Position numbers and translations under genes: made by a program | Shown here: one piece after another, positions 45,122 to 55,881 of the stretch | Position numbering within the stretch: position 1 is the stretch's first letter | Layout: every line of letters starts with the position of its first letter | Assembly: GCA_900073065.1 (NCBI GenBank) | Contig: FJOG01000017.1 | Location: 1,283,368 to 1,347,367 of the forward strand | Source of the DNA: Phialocephala subalpina | Taxonomy: Eukaryota; Ascomycota; Leotiomycetes; Helotiales; Mollisiaceae | Direction: 5' to 3' | Length of the DNA stretch: 64,000 nucleotides | Notes under the pieces: generated by a model | What the model was told of the DNA's origin: nothing | What the model saw: the letters and a program-made list of their open reading frames with translations, nothing else | The model's database searches: none

Positions 45122-45610
45122 TTAGTCGACATCAACGCCCTTAGTCCTCAAATCCGCTCTCGCCAAATCAATCTCCTTCATGAGTTCTGCATGTGCCTCT
45201 GGGACGTCGTTGAATGTGAAGACACCGTAGCCGAGTTTGAACAGAAGGTAGGCGCCGAAGGAGACGAGACCCCAGAAGGGAAGCTGAGAACTTGAATCAG
45301 TAACATGTCGATTAAAGAAATTATTTTGAAGAGTGAAACCAATTGGAGGCTTTGGGTTGGTAGGGGGTCGCGCATAATGGGGAAGAGCTCATGCGGAGCA
45401 AAAGATGAAGCAGACATGACGTACAACTGGTATTATTTCCTTTGAAACTATGCTTGGAAGTGGTATGAGTTGTAGGAAAAGTGCAAGGTAGAGCTATGTC
45501 TGCTGTTAGTGGGTGCTCTGCGTAGATTATATAGCTTTGGGATTGAAAGGAGGTTTGCGTACAGATGCAAAGAGCAGTCCAATGGATACGGTTTGCTGTG
45601 CTCGAGTCAT
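45122..45610 (-). CDS. DPM3: Dolichol-phosphate mannosyltransferase subunit 3
   Basis: Three small minus-strand exons, 45610-45563, 45493-45425 and 45283-45122 (16, 23 and 54 codons), with introns of 69 and 141 nt, all GT-AG and phase 0. The product has 92 residues, the normal DPM3 size. It has two membrane helices (IGLLFASLYLALFLQLIPLP and LPFWGLVSFGAYLLFKLGYG), then the family signature VFTFNDVPEAHAELMKEIDL and a short tail ADLRTKGVDVD. DPM3 anchors the catalytic subunit DPM1 in the endoplasmic reticulum membrane, where it makes dolichol-phosphate-mannose for N-glycans, O-mannosylation and GPI anchors. No exon is long enough to stand out alone, so the gene is easily missed. It lies tail to tail with the OXLD1-like gene. 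Confidence 0.92.
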
Positions 45611-46404
45611 CGTTGCAGATTTGTGACAGCTTTGGATGATGAGTTATGCGTTGGGTAGTAAAGGAGTGTGATGCGTAAGGAGTTGGTTGAAGAGTGAGGG
45701 AGCTCGATGAAGACACTTTTTCAAAATCCGTCGCGAGGCCAGCGCGTCAGGATACGATGGGATCACGTGTGTACCTTAACATCTTGTCGAAGAACATTGA
45801 GAATTTGATTACAGTGATGCAAACACTTCACTCGTACTTGGGATTACCGGCAGGATCACATCTTCATGTTGCTTAGTTGTTGTACGGTGTTAACGTTCAC
45901 GTTCGTGAAGCGGTGTCCCCAAAAGCGAGACACCAGAGAAGCCAAGGACATTCATTAGGAACTGAATTTCAGGTCAATGAATAATTCAATCCTAACGATT
46001 CCTCGACTGCTAGCCCAAATTTTCAAAACAGCAAGGATGGGTGATTGGAAGGACCTGAACCTCGCGCATCTACAAATTCTTCTTCAAGGCCACGCACGAA
46101 GCCAAGCTCTCAATGAAAAAAACAGTTTTCCCGTGTGGGAGTGACAACCAAAAATGATCCCTATGAGGTTCCCGAAAGAAACTCAGCCCATCTTGACGCC
46201 CCGATGTGCAATGGAGGTCTCGTCGAACACACAAGCTTATTCTTGAGCAAGCCGTGTCAAAGAAGGTCTGAGAGATTGTTAGCGTTAGAGCTTTGGGGTG
46301 GAATTTGAGAGAAGACGTACAAGTATGAAGAAGAAAAGAGGAAGTTGGAGCAGGAGACGAGATTATATAACTGTCAAGATTGCTAGCGTGCTTGGAATCT
46401 GGGC
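45611..46404. other. Gene-free stretch up to assembly gap
   Basis: A minus-strand open frame (46070-46400) runs into the N gap and could be the 3' end of a hidden gene, but I recognise nothing in it. Confidence 0.35.
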
Positions 46405-47148
46405 NNNNNNNNNNNNNNNNNNNNNNNNNNNNNNNNNNNNNNNNNNNNNNNNNNNNNNNNNNNNNNNNNNNNNNNNNNNNNNNNNNNNNNNNNNNNNNNN
46501 NNNNNNNNNNNNNNNNNNNNNNNNNNNNNNNNNNNNNNNNNNNNNNNNNNNNNNNNNNNNNNNNNNNNNNNNNNNNNNNNNNNNNNNNNNNNNNNNNNNN
46601 NNNNNNNNNNNNNNNNNNNNNNNNNNNNNNNNNNNNNNNNNNNNNNNNNNNNNNNNNNNNNNNNNNNNNNNNNNNNNNNNNNNNNNNNNNNNNNNNNNNN
46701 NNNNNNNNNNNNNNNNNNNNNNNNNNNNNNNNNNNNNNNNNNNNNNNNNNNNNNNNNNNNNNNNNNNNNNNNNNNNNNNNNNNNNNNNNNNNNNNNNNNN
46801 NNNNNNNNNNNNNNNNNNNNNNNNNNNNNNNNNNNNNNNNNNNNNNNNNNNNNNNNNNNNNNNNNNNNNNNNNNNNNNNNNNNNNNNNNNNNNNNNNNNN
46901 NNNNNNNNNNNNNNNNNNNNNNNNNNNNNNNNNNNNNNNNNNNNNNNNNNNNNNNNNNNNNNNNNNNNNNNNNNNNNNNNNNNNNNNNNNNNNNNNNNNN
47001 NNNNNNNNNNNNNNNNNNNNNNNNNNNNNNNNNNNNNNNNNNNNNNNNNNNNNNNNNNNNNNNNNNNNNNNNNNNNNNNNNNNNNNNNNNNNNNNNNNNN
47101 NNNNNNNNNNNNNNNNNNNNNNNNNNNNNNNNNNNNNNNNNNNNNNNN
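46405..47148. other. Assembly gap, 744 N
   Basis: Unknown sequence between the DPM3 region and the RPL13 promoter. Any ORF that crosses it is meaningless. Confidence 0.95.
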
Positions 47149-47360
47149 TATCACGTGCATGGCTCATTACTTTAAAACCGCGCCTTCGTAGAGACTCGCG
47201 CTTGCCTTCACGTGCTTTAATCTTGACGCCTTAAACGCCAGGCTACAAGGCCGCCCACACAATCAATTCTCAAAATCTTTTAGCGAAAATGCCATACTGC
47301 CGCAACTTTTCGACTTCTCGACAATTCTGATTCAACGACAATCTTGATCGCGACGACAAA

Positions 47361-48163
47361 ATGGCGATCAAGCACAATCAGCAGATCCCTCACAACCGTA
47401 CGCCTTCCTGACTCTAATACTGTATCTGCGAATGCTAATTGCCCTCAGATTTCCGAAAGGATTGGCAAAGACGAGTCCGAGTTCACTTTGACCAGGTAAA
47501 GCGCACAATGGAGGATATACAAACAGTAGGATCTGACATACAATTATTAGCCCGGCCGAAAACTCAGACGCCGCAATGCTCGTCTCTCGAAGGCAGCAGC
47601 AGTCGCTCCCCGACCTGTTGACAAGTTGAGACCGATTGTCCGATGCCCTACGATCAAGTACAACCGCCGAGTTAGAGCTGGACGTGGCTTCACCCTCACC
47701 GAGTTGAAGGTAGGAATATCTGGGAAGCAGAAAATGCGCAGGATCTGACAAGAAACAGGAAGCTGGTATCCCCCGCAAGCTCGCACCAACGATCGGTATC
47801 TCTGTCGACCCTCGCCGCCAAAACCTCTCCACCGAATCCCTCGCCGCCAACGTCGAGCGCCTAAAGGCCTACCAAGCTCGTTTGATCCTCTTCCCCCGCA
47901 AGCTGGGTCAACACAAGAAGGGTGATGCTTCCAAGGAGGAGGTCTCAGCCGCCAAGGAGACTGTTTCCCGCGTCAAGCACGGTCTGCCAATCGTCAATGC
48001 TGAGGCCGGATTCACGGAGATCTCGAAGAGCGATCTGCCTGAGCCAGTTGAGGGTGGTGCGTACAGAAAGTTGAGGGAGGCGAGATCCGAAAAGCGAAAC
48101 CTGGGTGCGCGTGAGAAGCGGGCAAAGGAGAAGGCTGATGAGGCCGCTGCTGCTAAGAAATAA
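47361..48163 (+). CDS. RPL13: 60S ribosomal protein L13 (eL13)
   Basis: Four exons, 47361-47397, 47449-47495, 47551-47709 and 47759-48163, with introns of only 51, 55 and 49 nt. The product is 215 residues. The start context CAAAATGG is strong. The N-terminus [19 protein letters not shown], the [15 protein letters not shown] segment, [18 protein letters not shown] with [11 protein letters not shown], and [19 protein letters not shown] followed by [16 protein letters not shown] are textbook eL13. The product is a cytosolic large-subunit protein that binds 28S rRNA. Three introns near the 5' end are usual for ribosomal protein genes in filamentous ascomycetes. The C-terminus is Lys/Ala-rich. 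The promoter is cut by the N gap at 47148. Confidence 0.95.
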
Positions 48164-48654
48164 ATGGTTGCTGCATGGTCTGGTCTGCTGGGTCTTTTTT
48201 CTGCTCGCGTGGGATGGCTGGAGGTCACAATAGCAGCATTCAAGGATTGCTTAGGTGTACTTTCATGAACTCAATGGCACGCATATCTCGTCACGCATCA
48301 TGGGATTATTCGAAGTGTTACAAGTGTGAGAAGATCGTGTGTGCAATGGAAACGTGGGATATATGGTCATTTGATGATTTTCTGACTCCATTATCATTCT
48401 TATGTCTGCAACTAACATCTGATGAATGTATTGACACAGCCCTGTGGCCAAGAAGCAATCTGGTGATGGTGGCGAGACGTCATGAATGCGATGATGATTC
48501 GAAGTAAGTCTGATACCTAGTTCCACGTCTGAATGCTGAGCTGAACCAGAATCTCAGCGCTCGGGTATATAATCTCAACGACTTTCCTTCGACCATACCA
48601 GAAGTACGACTCAGTTCTTGAGAACATCCAAATTCCGAAATCGATGATGAAAAT
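48164..48654. other. 3' flank of RPL13 and TATA promoter of small ORF
   Basis: A GTATATAA box lies at about 48573, 80 bp before the ATG at 48655, in a context like that of the TATA units at 38.7-40.5 kb. Confidence 0.45.
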
Positions 48655-48840
48655 ATGCTCTCCGCAAGTCTTATCACAGCTACGAACAACAATATGAACA
48701 AGTCAACCGAAACTCCAACTCCAACTCCACCACCACAAGACACAGACTCTTGTCCTCGGTGCAGTGCTTCTGGCTATCAAGGCCAATGCTACGCTTGTGG
48801 CTATGGCACAGGTATCGGACTCCATAAGCCTGCTCAGTAG
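48655..48840 (+). CDS. Small zinc-ribbon-like protein, 61 residues
   Basis: A short ORF with a good TATA box 80 bp upstream. Residues 1-28 are Asn/Thr/Pro-rich and disordered. Residues 29-61 hold DSCPRCSASGYQGQCYACGY and end GTGIGLHKPAQ. The four cysteines in CPxC...CxxCG spacing would suit one zinc ion (11 residues between the pairs), resembling a DnaJ-type or ribbon knuckle. A related 36-codon ORF lies at 49276. No known family is recalled, and expression is unproven. Confidence 0.5.
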   Translation: MLSASLITATNNNMNKSTETPTPTPPPQDTDSCPRCSASGYQGQCYACGYGTGIGLHKPAQ

Positions 48841-49275
48841 TACGATTCTCTAGAGAGATTCATGAAGACAACTTCGTCACGGTTTCCTAATCATGGCTCG
48901 ATCACTCCCAGCTGATGGGTTCTATACATTCAGACGTCGTTGCTCCGAATCATTGTCACTGTCTGTCAAACAGCGTTTCTTGAATCCTCTCAATGATATG
49001 TTATATTAGTCGAGGATACGGTAGTGTACGTTCCCTTCCCAATAAACTCTTGATTTTCAACGAGCTTTCAGACACTATCCTGCCAGAATATATCGACAAG
49101 CAGTCAAAAAATCGATCAACGCCATACGCCCTCAAACTTTACAACCCTCGAGGCCCAAGTCCAAGACAGCCAGCTACATTCGAGCTCTCGAGCAAGAACC
49201 TCATCACAGACCTTCACCAAGACCTTCAGCTAACTTCGAATACAGCTTCAAATGCCACCCAAGCTACAATCAGAC

Positions 49276-49386
49276 AACAGCTGCCCGGCTTGTGGAGGAG
49301 ATGGTTGGACTGGATCTTCTTGCAGTAGTTGCGGAGCGGGGGTTTTTGCTGGGGGCAGTTGAAGGTCTTGGTCTCCATATACAGTA
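49276..49386 (+). CDS. Small zinc-ribbon-like ORF, 36 residues
   Basis: ATG followed by PPKLQSDNSCPACGGDGWTG and then SSCSSCGAGVFAGGS and TGA. The order C-P-x-C, G-[YW]-x-G, C-x-x-C-G-x-G is the same as in the ORF at 48655, so the two are paralogues. An overlapping ORF in another frame (48993-49328) is longer but has no conserved motif. The upstream part of this copy is probably lost. Coordinates are good to a few bases. Confidence 0.4.
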
Positions 49387-50693
49387 CTCCTAGAGCTATC
49401 ATGCATTAATGTTTCCCACAAGAAGGCAGACTTGGGCTTGTGTGTGCTATGCAGTGAACATTTCCACTTAGAAGGTTTGAGGCTGAGGATGTCAAATACT
49501 CAGAGACCTCCTGTGACCTCTAATGTGCGTCCTTTTTACGGCAAGGCAGATTTCGTTATTGTCCGTTATGCGGTGAGATATTGAAACGGAGAAAGTGTTG
49601 TATGGCATTTTGAGTTTTGGCATGGCCACACTTCAGCCAGTTTGCCAAGACGTTTCTCCTTTTTTCTCCAGCTGAAGAAGTGAGTCCACTGGACCCAGAT
49701 GTTCCAAACACCTCCTTTTCAATGGGCTTATGACACCATAAGCAGTGGGAAAATATATCCCACATTTCGAAGACATCGATAGCTCAAGTGCGGATCAAAG
49801 ATATCGATGAGGTTCAAGATGTGGTCCTAGCACAAAGCCGTGCCTGCCGAAGTGGATTGGTGGACTGACCTCGCTTGCATTCAACGTCCCTTCACAAAAT
49901 CATCATCTCCTGCAAACATCTCCTTTTTCTCACGACTCCGGAGCCATCAACAACCACAATCCTCGGATAAATCGTGTCTCTCGCATACGATCCGAAGCCA
50001 TCAACAATCTGCAGAACATCGTGCTTCGATCCGTTCCGCACATAGGTCAAAACATCCCATTCTTCTCTGTCAAAAAAGAAGCTTTTCACCCCACAGACCT
50101 CCAACCATCAATGCATCACACGTGCTTCGGCAGTGGATACCTTCTCGGCGCCTCCCATGCATCTCACCCTCTCTCTTCTCTCCGAAGACTCGTCTCTCCT
50201 TCCGCATCTGTACGATAACCCGTTTTTAATATATCTTGAATTCTTAGCTTACCAACGCTTCTTCTCTTCGTTGCGATTCAACTCTTCACGTTTTAGTTGT
50301 ACTCTGCATGTTTCTTGCATCAATCGTCTAGGGAAGGCTATCGAAGCGGAAGCTTGGCTTTTTGAGGCTAGTGAGAAGTCGTCATGAGGTGGAAACGTGA
50401 CCAAGGACGATCATCCGATTGGGATTCACGCGCATCATGCACCTGCGGTGTCCAGGTAAGGTACCGACCTCATCCCAGAAATCCGATCTTCGCTTCTGTC
50501 AACCCGTTTCCATCGATTGTCCGTGATGGGACTGAGCTCGGGAGATATCCATGTTTGTTTGGTTTGCTGCGGGGCAGATGGACAGGGACGTCAGGAACAG
50601 GTTATAAACGTCTCTGATCCCACGATGTTTGGATGATCTTGTTTCTTGGTCATCCCGCTCAAGCTTCTTCAATCCAATCCCTCGATCTTCGTC
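49387..50693. other. Gene-free stretch and NLP promoter
   Basis: Short Cys-containing ORF pieces occur (CVLCSEHFH near 49440, YCPLCGEILKRRKCC near 49555), perhaps further decayed relatives of the zinc-ribbon ORFs. Otherwise nothing. A TTATAAA box at about 50601 precedes the NLP start by about 90 bp. Confidence 0.35.
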
Positions 50694-51528
50694 ATGGCTG
50701 TCATTTCAAGAGTTTTGTTCGGTCTTTTGGCTACTGCTGCTGTCAATGCGAGTCCAGTTCAGAACTCAACTCCAGTTGAGAAACGTGGAACAATTGCTTC
50801 TGATGAGATTGTTGGGTTCGCGGAGGCTGTTCCAAGTGGCACTGTCGGTACAGCCTATGAGACCTATCAACCGTACCTCTACGTCGTCAATGGTTGCGTT
50901 CCTTTCCCCGCCGTCGACGCAGCTGGTGATACCAAGTAAGTAACCATTATCAACATACTATCCACTCTCTAATACATCGCAGTGCCGGATTAAGCCCTAC
51001 AGGAGCTTCAGATGGTGACTGCAGCAGCAGCACAGGACAGATATACTCCCGAGGAACCACATACGGCGACTATTACGCCATCAGTAAGCAACCCTTTTAT
51101 TCCATGAATCTCATTTGTGGTACTAACATGATATAGTGTACTCTTGGTACATGCCAAAAGACGAGCCCTCCGATGGCCTCGGCCACCGCCACGACTGGGA
51201 AGGCGTAATCGTCTTCCTCACCAGCGAAACCTCCACGACGGCCGCCAACATCGTAGCCGTCTGTCCCTCCGCTCACGGCGACTGGGACTGTTCCACCGAC
51301 GGCTTCACTCTCTCCGGAACATCTCCTCTGATCAAATACGAGAGTATCTGGCCGCTGGATCATAGCTGTGGTTTGACGAGTACGGTGGGTGGACAGCAGC
51401 CGTTGATTGCGTGGGAGTCACTGCCGACGGTGGCGCAGACGGCACTTGATGATACGGATTTTGGGAGTGCGATTGTGCCGTTTATTGATGCGCATTTTGA
51501 GACGAATTTGGCAGCTGCTACTTTTTAG
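50694..51528 (+). CDS. Necrosis- and ethylene-inducing-like protein (NLP, NPP1 family)
   Basis: Three exons, 50694-50935, 50983-51083 and 51137-51528, with introns of 47 and 53 nt; 244 residues. Residues 1-19 form a signal peptide (hydrophobic core, then NASPV), followed by a dibasic EKR that may be a propeptide site. The NPP1 hallmark heptapeptide GHRHDWE is intact in exon 3 and is the metal-binding site of this family. The conserved first cysteine pair lies in exons 1-2, and further cysteines occur in exon 3. Family members are secreted and some cause plant cell death by binding glycosyl-inositol-phosphoceramide lipids; others are inactive. Activity here cannot be judged from sequence. No frame damage is seen. 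It is a single gene without cluster neighbours. Confidence 0.93.
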
Positions 51529-51868
51529 TGGGGCGGGGTTTGAGGGGAAGGGAGGGAGAGGGGTTATAGGACTTGTAATTTTGGTGATGGTGAACCCGGT
51601 GGAGCCGATACCAGACAGGAATTGATAATGAAAGATACCATAACTTTGGACTCAATCTGACCCTGAGGATGAACCTTGATTGGGCACTATTGGTGGATTA
51701 TCGAAAACGGAGACAAGACTTATACCAAGTGTCAATGATTCAGCAGCTCTGGAACATTGAAAGGTGACATCCGCGGCCGAGTCGAGCCCAAGGCGCCAAT
51801 ATCACTTTCCATTGAAAAACAAAACTCAACTCAAAATACCCCTCTCCCGATACCCAAACAACATCAAG
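51529..51868. other. Short intergenic stretch
   Basis: 3' flank of the NLP gene and promoter of the next. Nothing notable. Confidence 0.4.
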
Positions 51869-52290
51869 ATGACCAATCTCCCAACCACGGGAAATCCTGC
51901 TGCAAAAGCAGGTCAAAAGGTACGTACCATTCCCGATTCCCAACGTCGCAGTTCCGCAAAGGCTAACTCGCTATTCCTAGATGGAGATGTCGTCCAAGGG
52001 CACGAAGCAGGCCGAGCCCCCTATCGAAACCAAGGTAAGAAAAATCTATCATTTTCTTTCCTGGTCAAACACGGGGAAAGCACTGTTGCTAATCAATGTC
52101 CACGTAGCCAGCGAAGAAGAAGAGAAAGATGAGCAAGGAGGCGAAGGAACGAGTGCGTGCGAAAACTCATGCGAAACATAAGGTAAAGCATGCTATTGCC
52201 CAAGCCGAGAAGGATGCGCGATGGAAGGCGAAGCAGAAGGAGAAGGAGGAGAGGGAGATGTTGAGGAAGATGGAGGACGATTTACCTTGA
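51869..52290 (+). CDS. Small basic coiled-coil protein, 95 residues
   Basis: Three exons, 51869-51919, 51981-52034 and 52108-52290, with introns of 61 and 73 nt, all GTACGT/GTAAGA donors and AG acceptors at codon boundaries. The first two exons give an unstructured start (MTNLPTTGNPAAKAGQK, then MEMSSKGTKQAEPPIETK). The third is a Lys/Glu/Arg-rich helix (PAKKKRKMSKEAKERVRAKT, then KAKQKEKEEREMLRKMEDDL). PAKKKRK is a classic monopartite nuclear signal. I know no family; a nucleolar or ribosome-biogenesis role is a guess from charge. The frame is consistent across all exons. Confidence 0.65.
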
Positions 52291-55200
52291 GGGTAAGTTT
52301 GTTTGTTTCTCTTGATACGTGAATATGGGGTTATGAACCATCATCAATACACAACTTCTGGGTGGTCATGCATTGTTTTCCGACTTGTATTGTACTACAC
52401 CATGATGCTGAAGGAGATCTTATCATTGTTTACGATTCTCCATCAAGCAAGTTCATGAATCATGAGTCTGTGGTTGAAGTGAGTGATTACCACCTTGAAT
52501 GTCCTAATGAAAGTCGGAACCTACCAGAAATATTCTTGGGGGATAGAAGACAAACAATGATAAAGGTTTCCGACGAGATTGTCAGTGTGTTGTGATATTC
52601 ATGACATGCACTCTCTTCTCGATCACACAAACAGGAAGGGGAGAATGGGCTCAGAGCTCCCCACAACCTTCTCCAAATACTCCAGCCATCAACATGCGTG
52701 TCATGAATGTCGTCTCCCTTCGAAGTGCTCTTCATTTTCCCTTAGAGGGTTTGTGTGCGGGAAGTGGAGAATGGACGGGTAGAGCTGATGGCGACGATAT
52801 ATACGTGTTAGAAGCAGAGAAAACGAGCCTACGTAATCTGGTATCACTCTACGGACGACTTAAATGATTCTCAATATCAGAAACTGTTGAGATGTGGTAA
52901 AACTCGAAAGTGTTGACGCTTCAACGTACACGGCGACGCTTTCAAGGATGAGCGCGATAGTATGGTTGCTAGAAACCCGTGATCAAAGCCAAAAGACACC
53001 CTAATCTACACTTGGACTGTTGACATGATGAGGACATTAAGATGAAGGTGCGATCAAGCGAAAGTTGCATGCGTTGAAGTGTTGCTCGCTCATGACCCCC
53101 TCGCTTGCGGCAAATCCACTAGTGGACCAACTCTGGCCCCACCTCGCAAACATCGATATATATTTAAATAAGCATTTTATTTGCAAGAATTAGCAGATCG
53201 GCAGGCGGCGTGCGCGAAAACGCACAAGGGATTTAAGAGACAATAATCCAGCGCCAAACGAGATCAAGCGGGTAGAACATGGCAGGTAAGAGAAGCGAAA
53301 GCTCCCTCGCCACAAAAACCCGTGCTGAGGATAAACAATGCCTTGCGCTTGTACTAAGCCACCCAACTTCCCACCGTCTCAGGAAGTTGGGTGGTGAATG
53401 TTTGCCGATTTTTTCTACGGATTTTTTTTTTGCTGGTTGTTGGTTTGAAGCTTCTCGCCAAGATAAGCGAGAGGGGCTAAGGTGGATGACTCGAGCGACA
53501 TTGAAGTTGAGCGCGTCGGATGTCCCAGCGTAATGGCAAGGGAAAAGGGGTTGTATTCTTTTGAGACGAAAGCTGCGCGAAAATCTCGAGATATCAGGAG
53601 GAAACCACGCTAGCGCTTCCGACTGCGGGAGTTGACGCCTGAGATGTGTTCTCGTGAATGTGCGCGTGGAGATCTGGACTGGGAGTGGAAGAGGAGCGAG
53701 GTTGGTTGTCTTAGACGGGGTGGGAGAATATGAAGGATTGTAAGTTCTTGGTGGGACATTGGTTTCTAGGTGAGATTTAGATGAAGATGAGAGAGGGAGT
53801 GGAGAAGAGTATACTTACAAGCTGGGTGTGTATTATTCTATTGTAATTGAGAGCTTGCAGGGGTTGGTAAGTAATGATCAGAGGCGGGACACTGGGTTAT
53901 ACTTGAGAGAAACTTGAAACGTATTACTTGGATATTCGGAGGCTACGACAGCAACCAACTCATCTTTGATAAGTTTCTTGTTTGCTGCTTCTCGTGGACC
54001 TTGCCTATCTTCTTGATGACACTGTTGGTAATCTTTAAATCTTCATGATAGGAGTATCTGAGCTTAAATACTCCTCGCGGACTACCATGCAGGCCCATTG
54101 GCAACTCGATTCAAGATCTCTACCGTAAAGTACAACGTATGATCTTAGGCGACCAATTGGAAGGCCATTTCCTTCGCAGGTCTCGGCTCGCTTGGCTTTG
54201 AGGACATGAAAGTCGAGAGAGCAGCAACGCTCCCAAATTCTATGTGAACGACATTGTCCAGAGTACCAGTCGACACCTTCATCTAAGCTCGCGGCGAAGA
54301 TTCCAAGAGCCACCTTCCGAACACGAGAGATAAGGTTATCGAGCATTTAGAGGAAGAGGATAAGTTGCTATTGTCTGATAAGGCTGATGCTTGGAAGATC
54401 TCCTGGGGAAAGAACAGTCGTGCGAGACTGCGTTGGGAGAAGGAGCTGAGTTTGCATGTAAGGTTCATGCGGGCGAGAAGAAATATCGCGAAGAGATGGC
54501 CAGGGCCTACACACCGCATCATCTCCTATGCTGCAGCTTCTGTCGGAGCCAAAGTTCTGCTTGAAAAGCAACACCATGACATTCAATGAACAACTCTTCG
54601 ACTTCTCAAAGGAGATTTCTGTAGCGTCAAAGGCCATGTATTTCAAAAAATGATGTAAGCAAAACTCAATGTGCGATAGTGCGCCGCGCATTCGCTTCGC
54701 GATAAATTGACTGCTGCTGATACTGACAGGAGGACTCCTTCTGGATTGGGCTCTTTGAGTCCTTCCCTCAAATCCTTCCGCTTGGCAATTTCAAAACGTC
54801 ATGAAGCACAAGAACTAAACATCATCGAAAACAAAAACAAACGCCGACTCCATTCCACGTAATTAACGTCGTGTACAGCGCATCTGACTGCAGACATGCA
54901 AATGTACCTGCAGCATCTCATCACACGAGCATGCAGCGAGCCTCACTACTATTTTCATCGACTCCTCATGCAAAGCATCGTCATATAAGGTCATCCCATC
55001 CTCTAGAAGGATTGTGTAAGTGAATGAAGGCGTATCGACGAGGCTTGAGGTCGAATATCTGAGTGAAGAATGCAACTCGGGTAGTCGGCGGTATTGAGAT
55101 TACGCACACTTCCACGATATCTTGGCAACATATAAAAGGTACATCTCCAATCAGGCAATAAGATTAATTTTCTCGTACCAGCCCCTTCATACGAGGCTGT

Positions 55201-55881
55201 GCTAGAGCAGGCAGGATGTTGGTCATGATTCATCAACTTCTGGCCTCGATGTGGAGTGTGTATTGGGTCTTTCGTATGGTATCAAGCCCTAAAGTGATGC
55301 CTGAAATGCTGACTGGCCAATGCCAATGCCTCAGCGACTCTCCGATGCACAGAGGCTTGACAACCGGTCGACTTTCGCTCAATCTGCGAGTTACTAGCCG
55401 ATGCCTCAAGTCAGATACGCCTCGAAAGATACGCCTCGAATCAGCGGGACGCCGTCTCCTGAAAAGGTAGATGTTGCGTTCCGATGACAGAGAGAGAAGC
55501 GTCGACTAGCGCTGCATTGACATCAAACGACCTTCCCACTTTACCCGTCTCGTCCAAGTCGAGAGAAGGCTGAAAAAACAACTTCAATCCTCAACATCAT
55601 TCGCTAAACACAACTCTATCACCAAATAACCTTTACGCTGGCGTGCGGCGAGGCAAGGCTGATAACCCTCAACGGTCCGGATTTCGAAACGGGGTTATGG
55701 GAAGGTCGGCATGAGATTTTGCGACCTCGACAGCGACTTCATCATCATCTCAGCAAACCCGCGTTTATTGGTGGCGCAGCACTGATCCGTACCACGGTCC
55801 CCAGAAACGCTACTCCACCACCATTCTCCAAGAGCTGCAGAATCGCAAAACACCATCAGGGTCTGGGCAAGTCTGGACGGG
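52291..55881. other. Large gene-free stretch
   Basis: Three and a half kilobases with no gene I can support. ORFs at 53279-53533 (MAGKRSESSLATKTRAED...) and about 54290-54589 (VIEHLEEEDKLLLSDKADAW...) look partly protein-like but match nothing. A 13-bp perfect hairpin lies at about 53359-53394. The end holds the promoter of the armadillo gene. Confidence 0.4.
53359..53394. repeat. 13-bp inverted repeat (hairpin)
   Basis: CCACCCAACTTCC and its exact complement GGAAGTTGGGTGG separated by about ten bases. May be a transcription terminator-like stem or the core of a small element; nothing else supports either. Confidence 0.5.

Noticed and set aside
2880..47160. GCACGTGATA near 2880 and TATCACGTGC at 47149 as ends of one transposon family
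   Set aside because: CACGTG-type words occur at many places in the window and likely are common promoter motifs; only one short match each.
46070..47234. Long ORFs across the second N run
   Set aside because: Open only because N codons have no stops.
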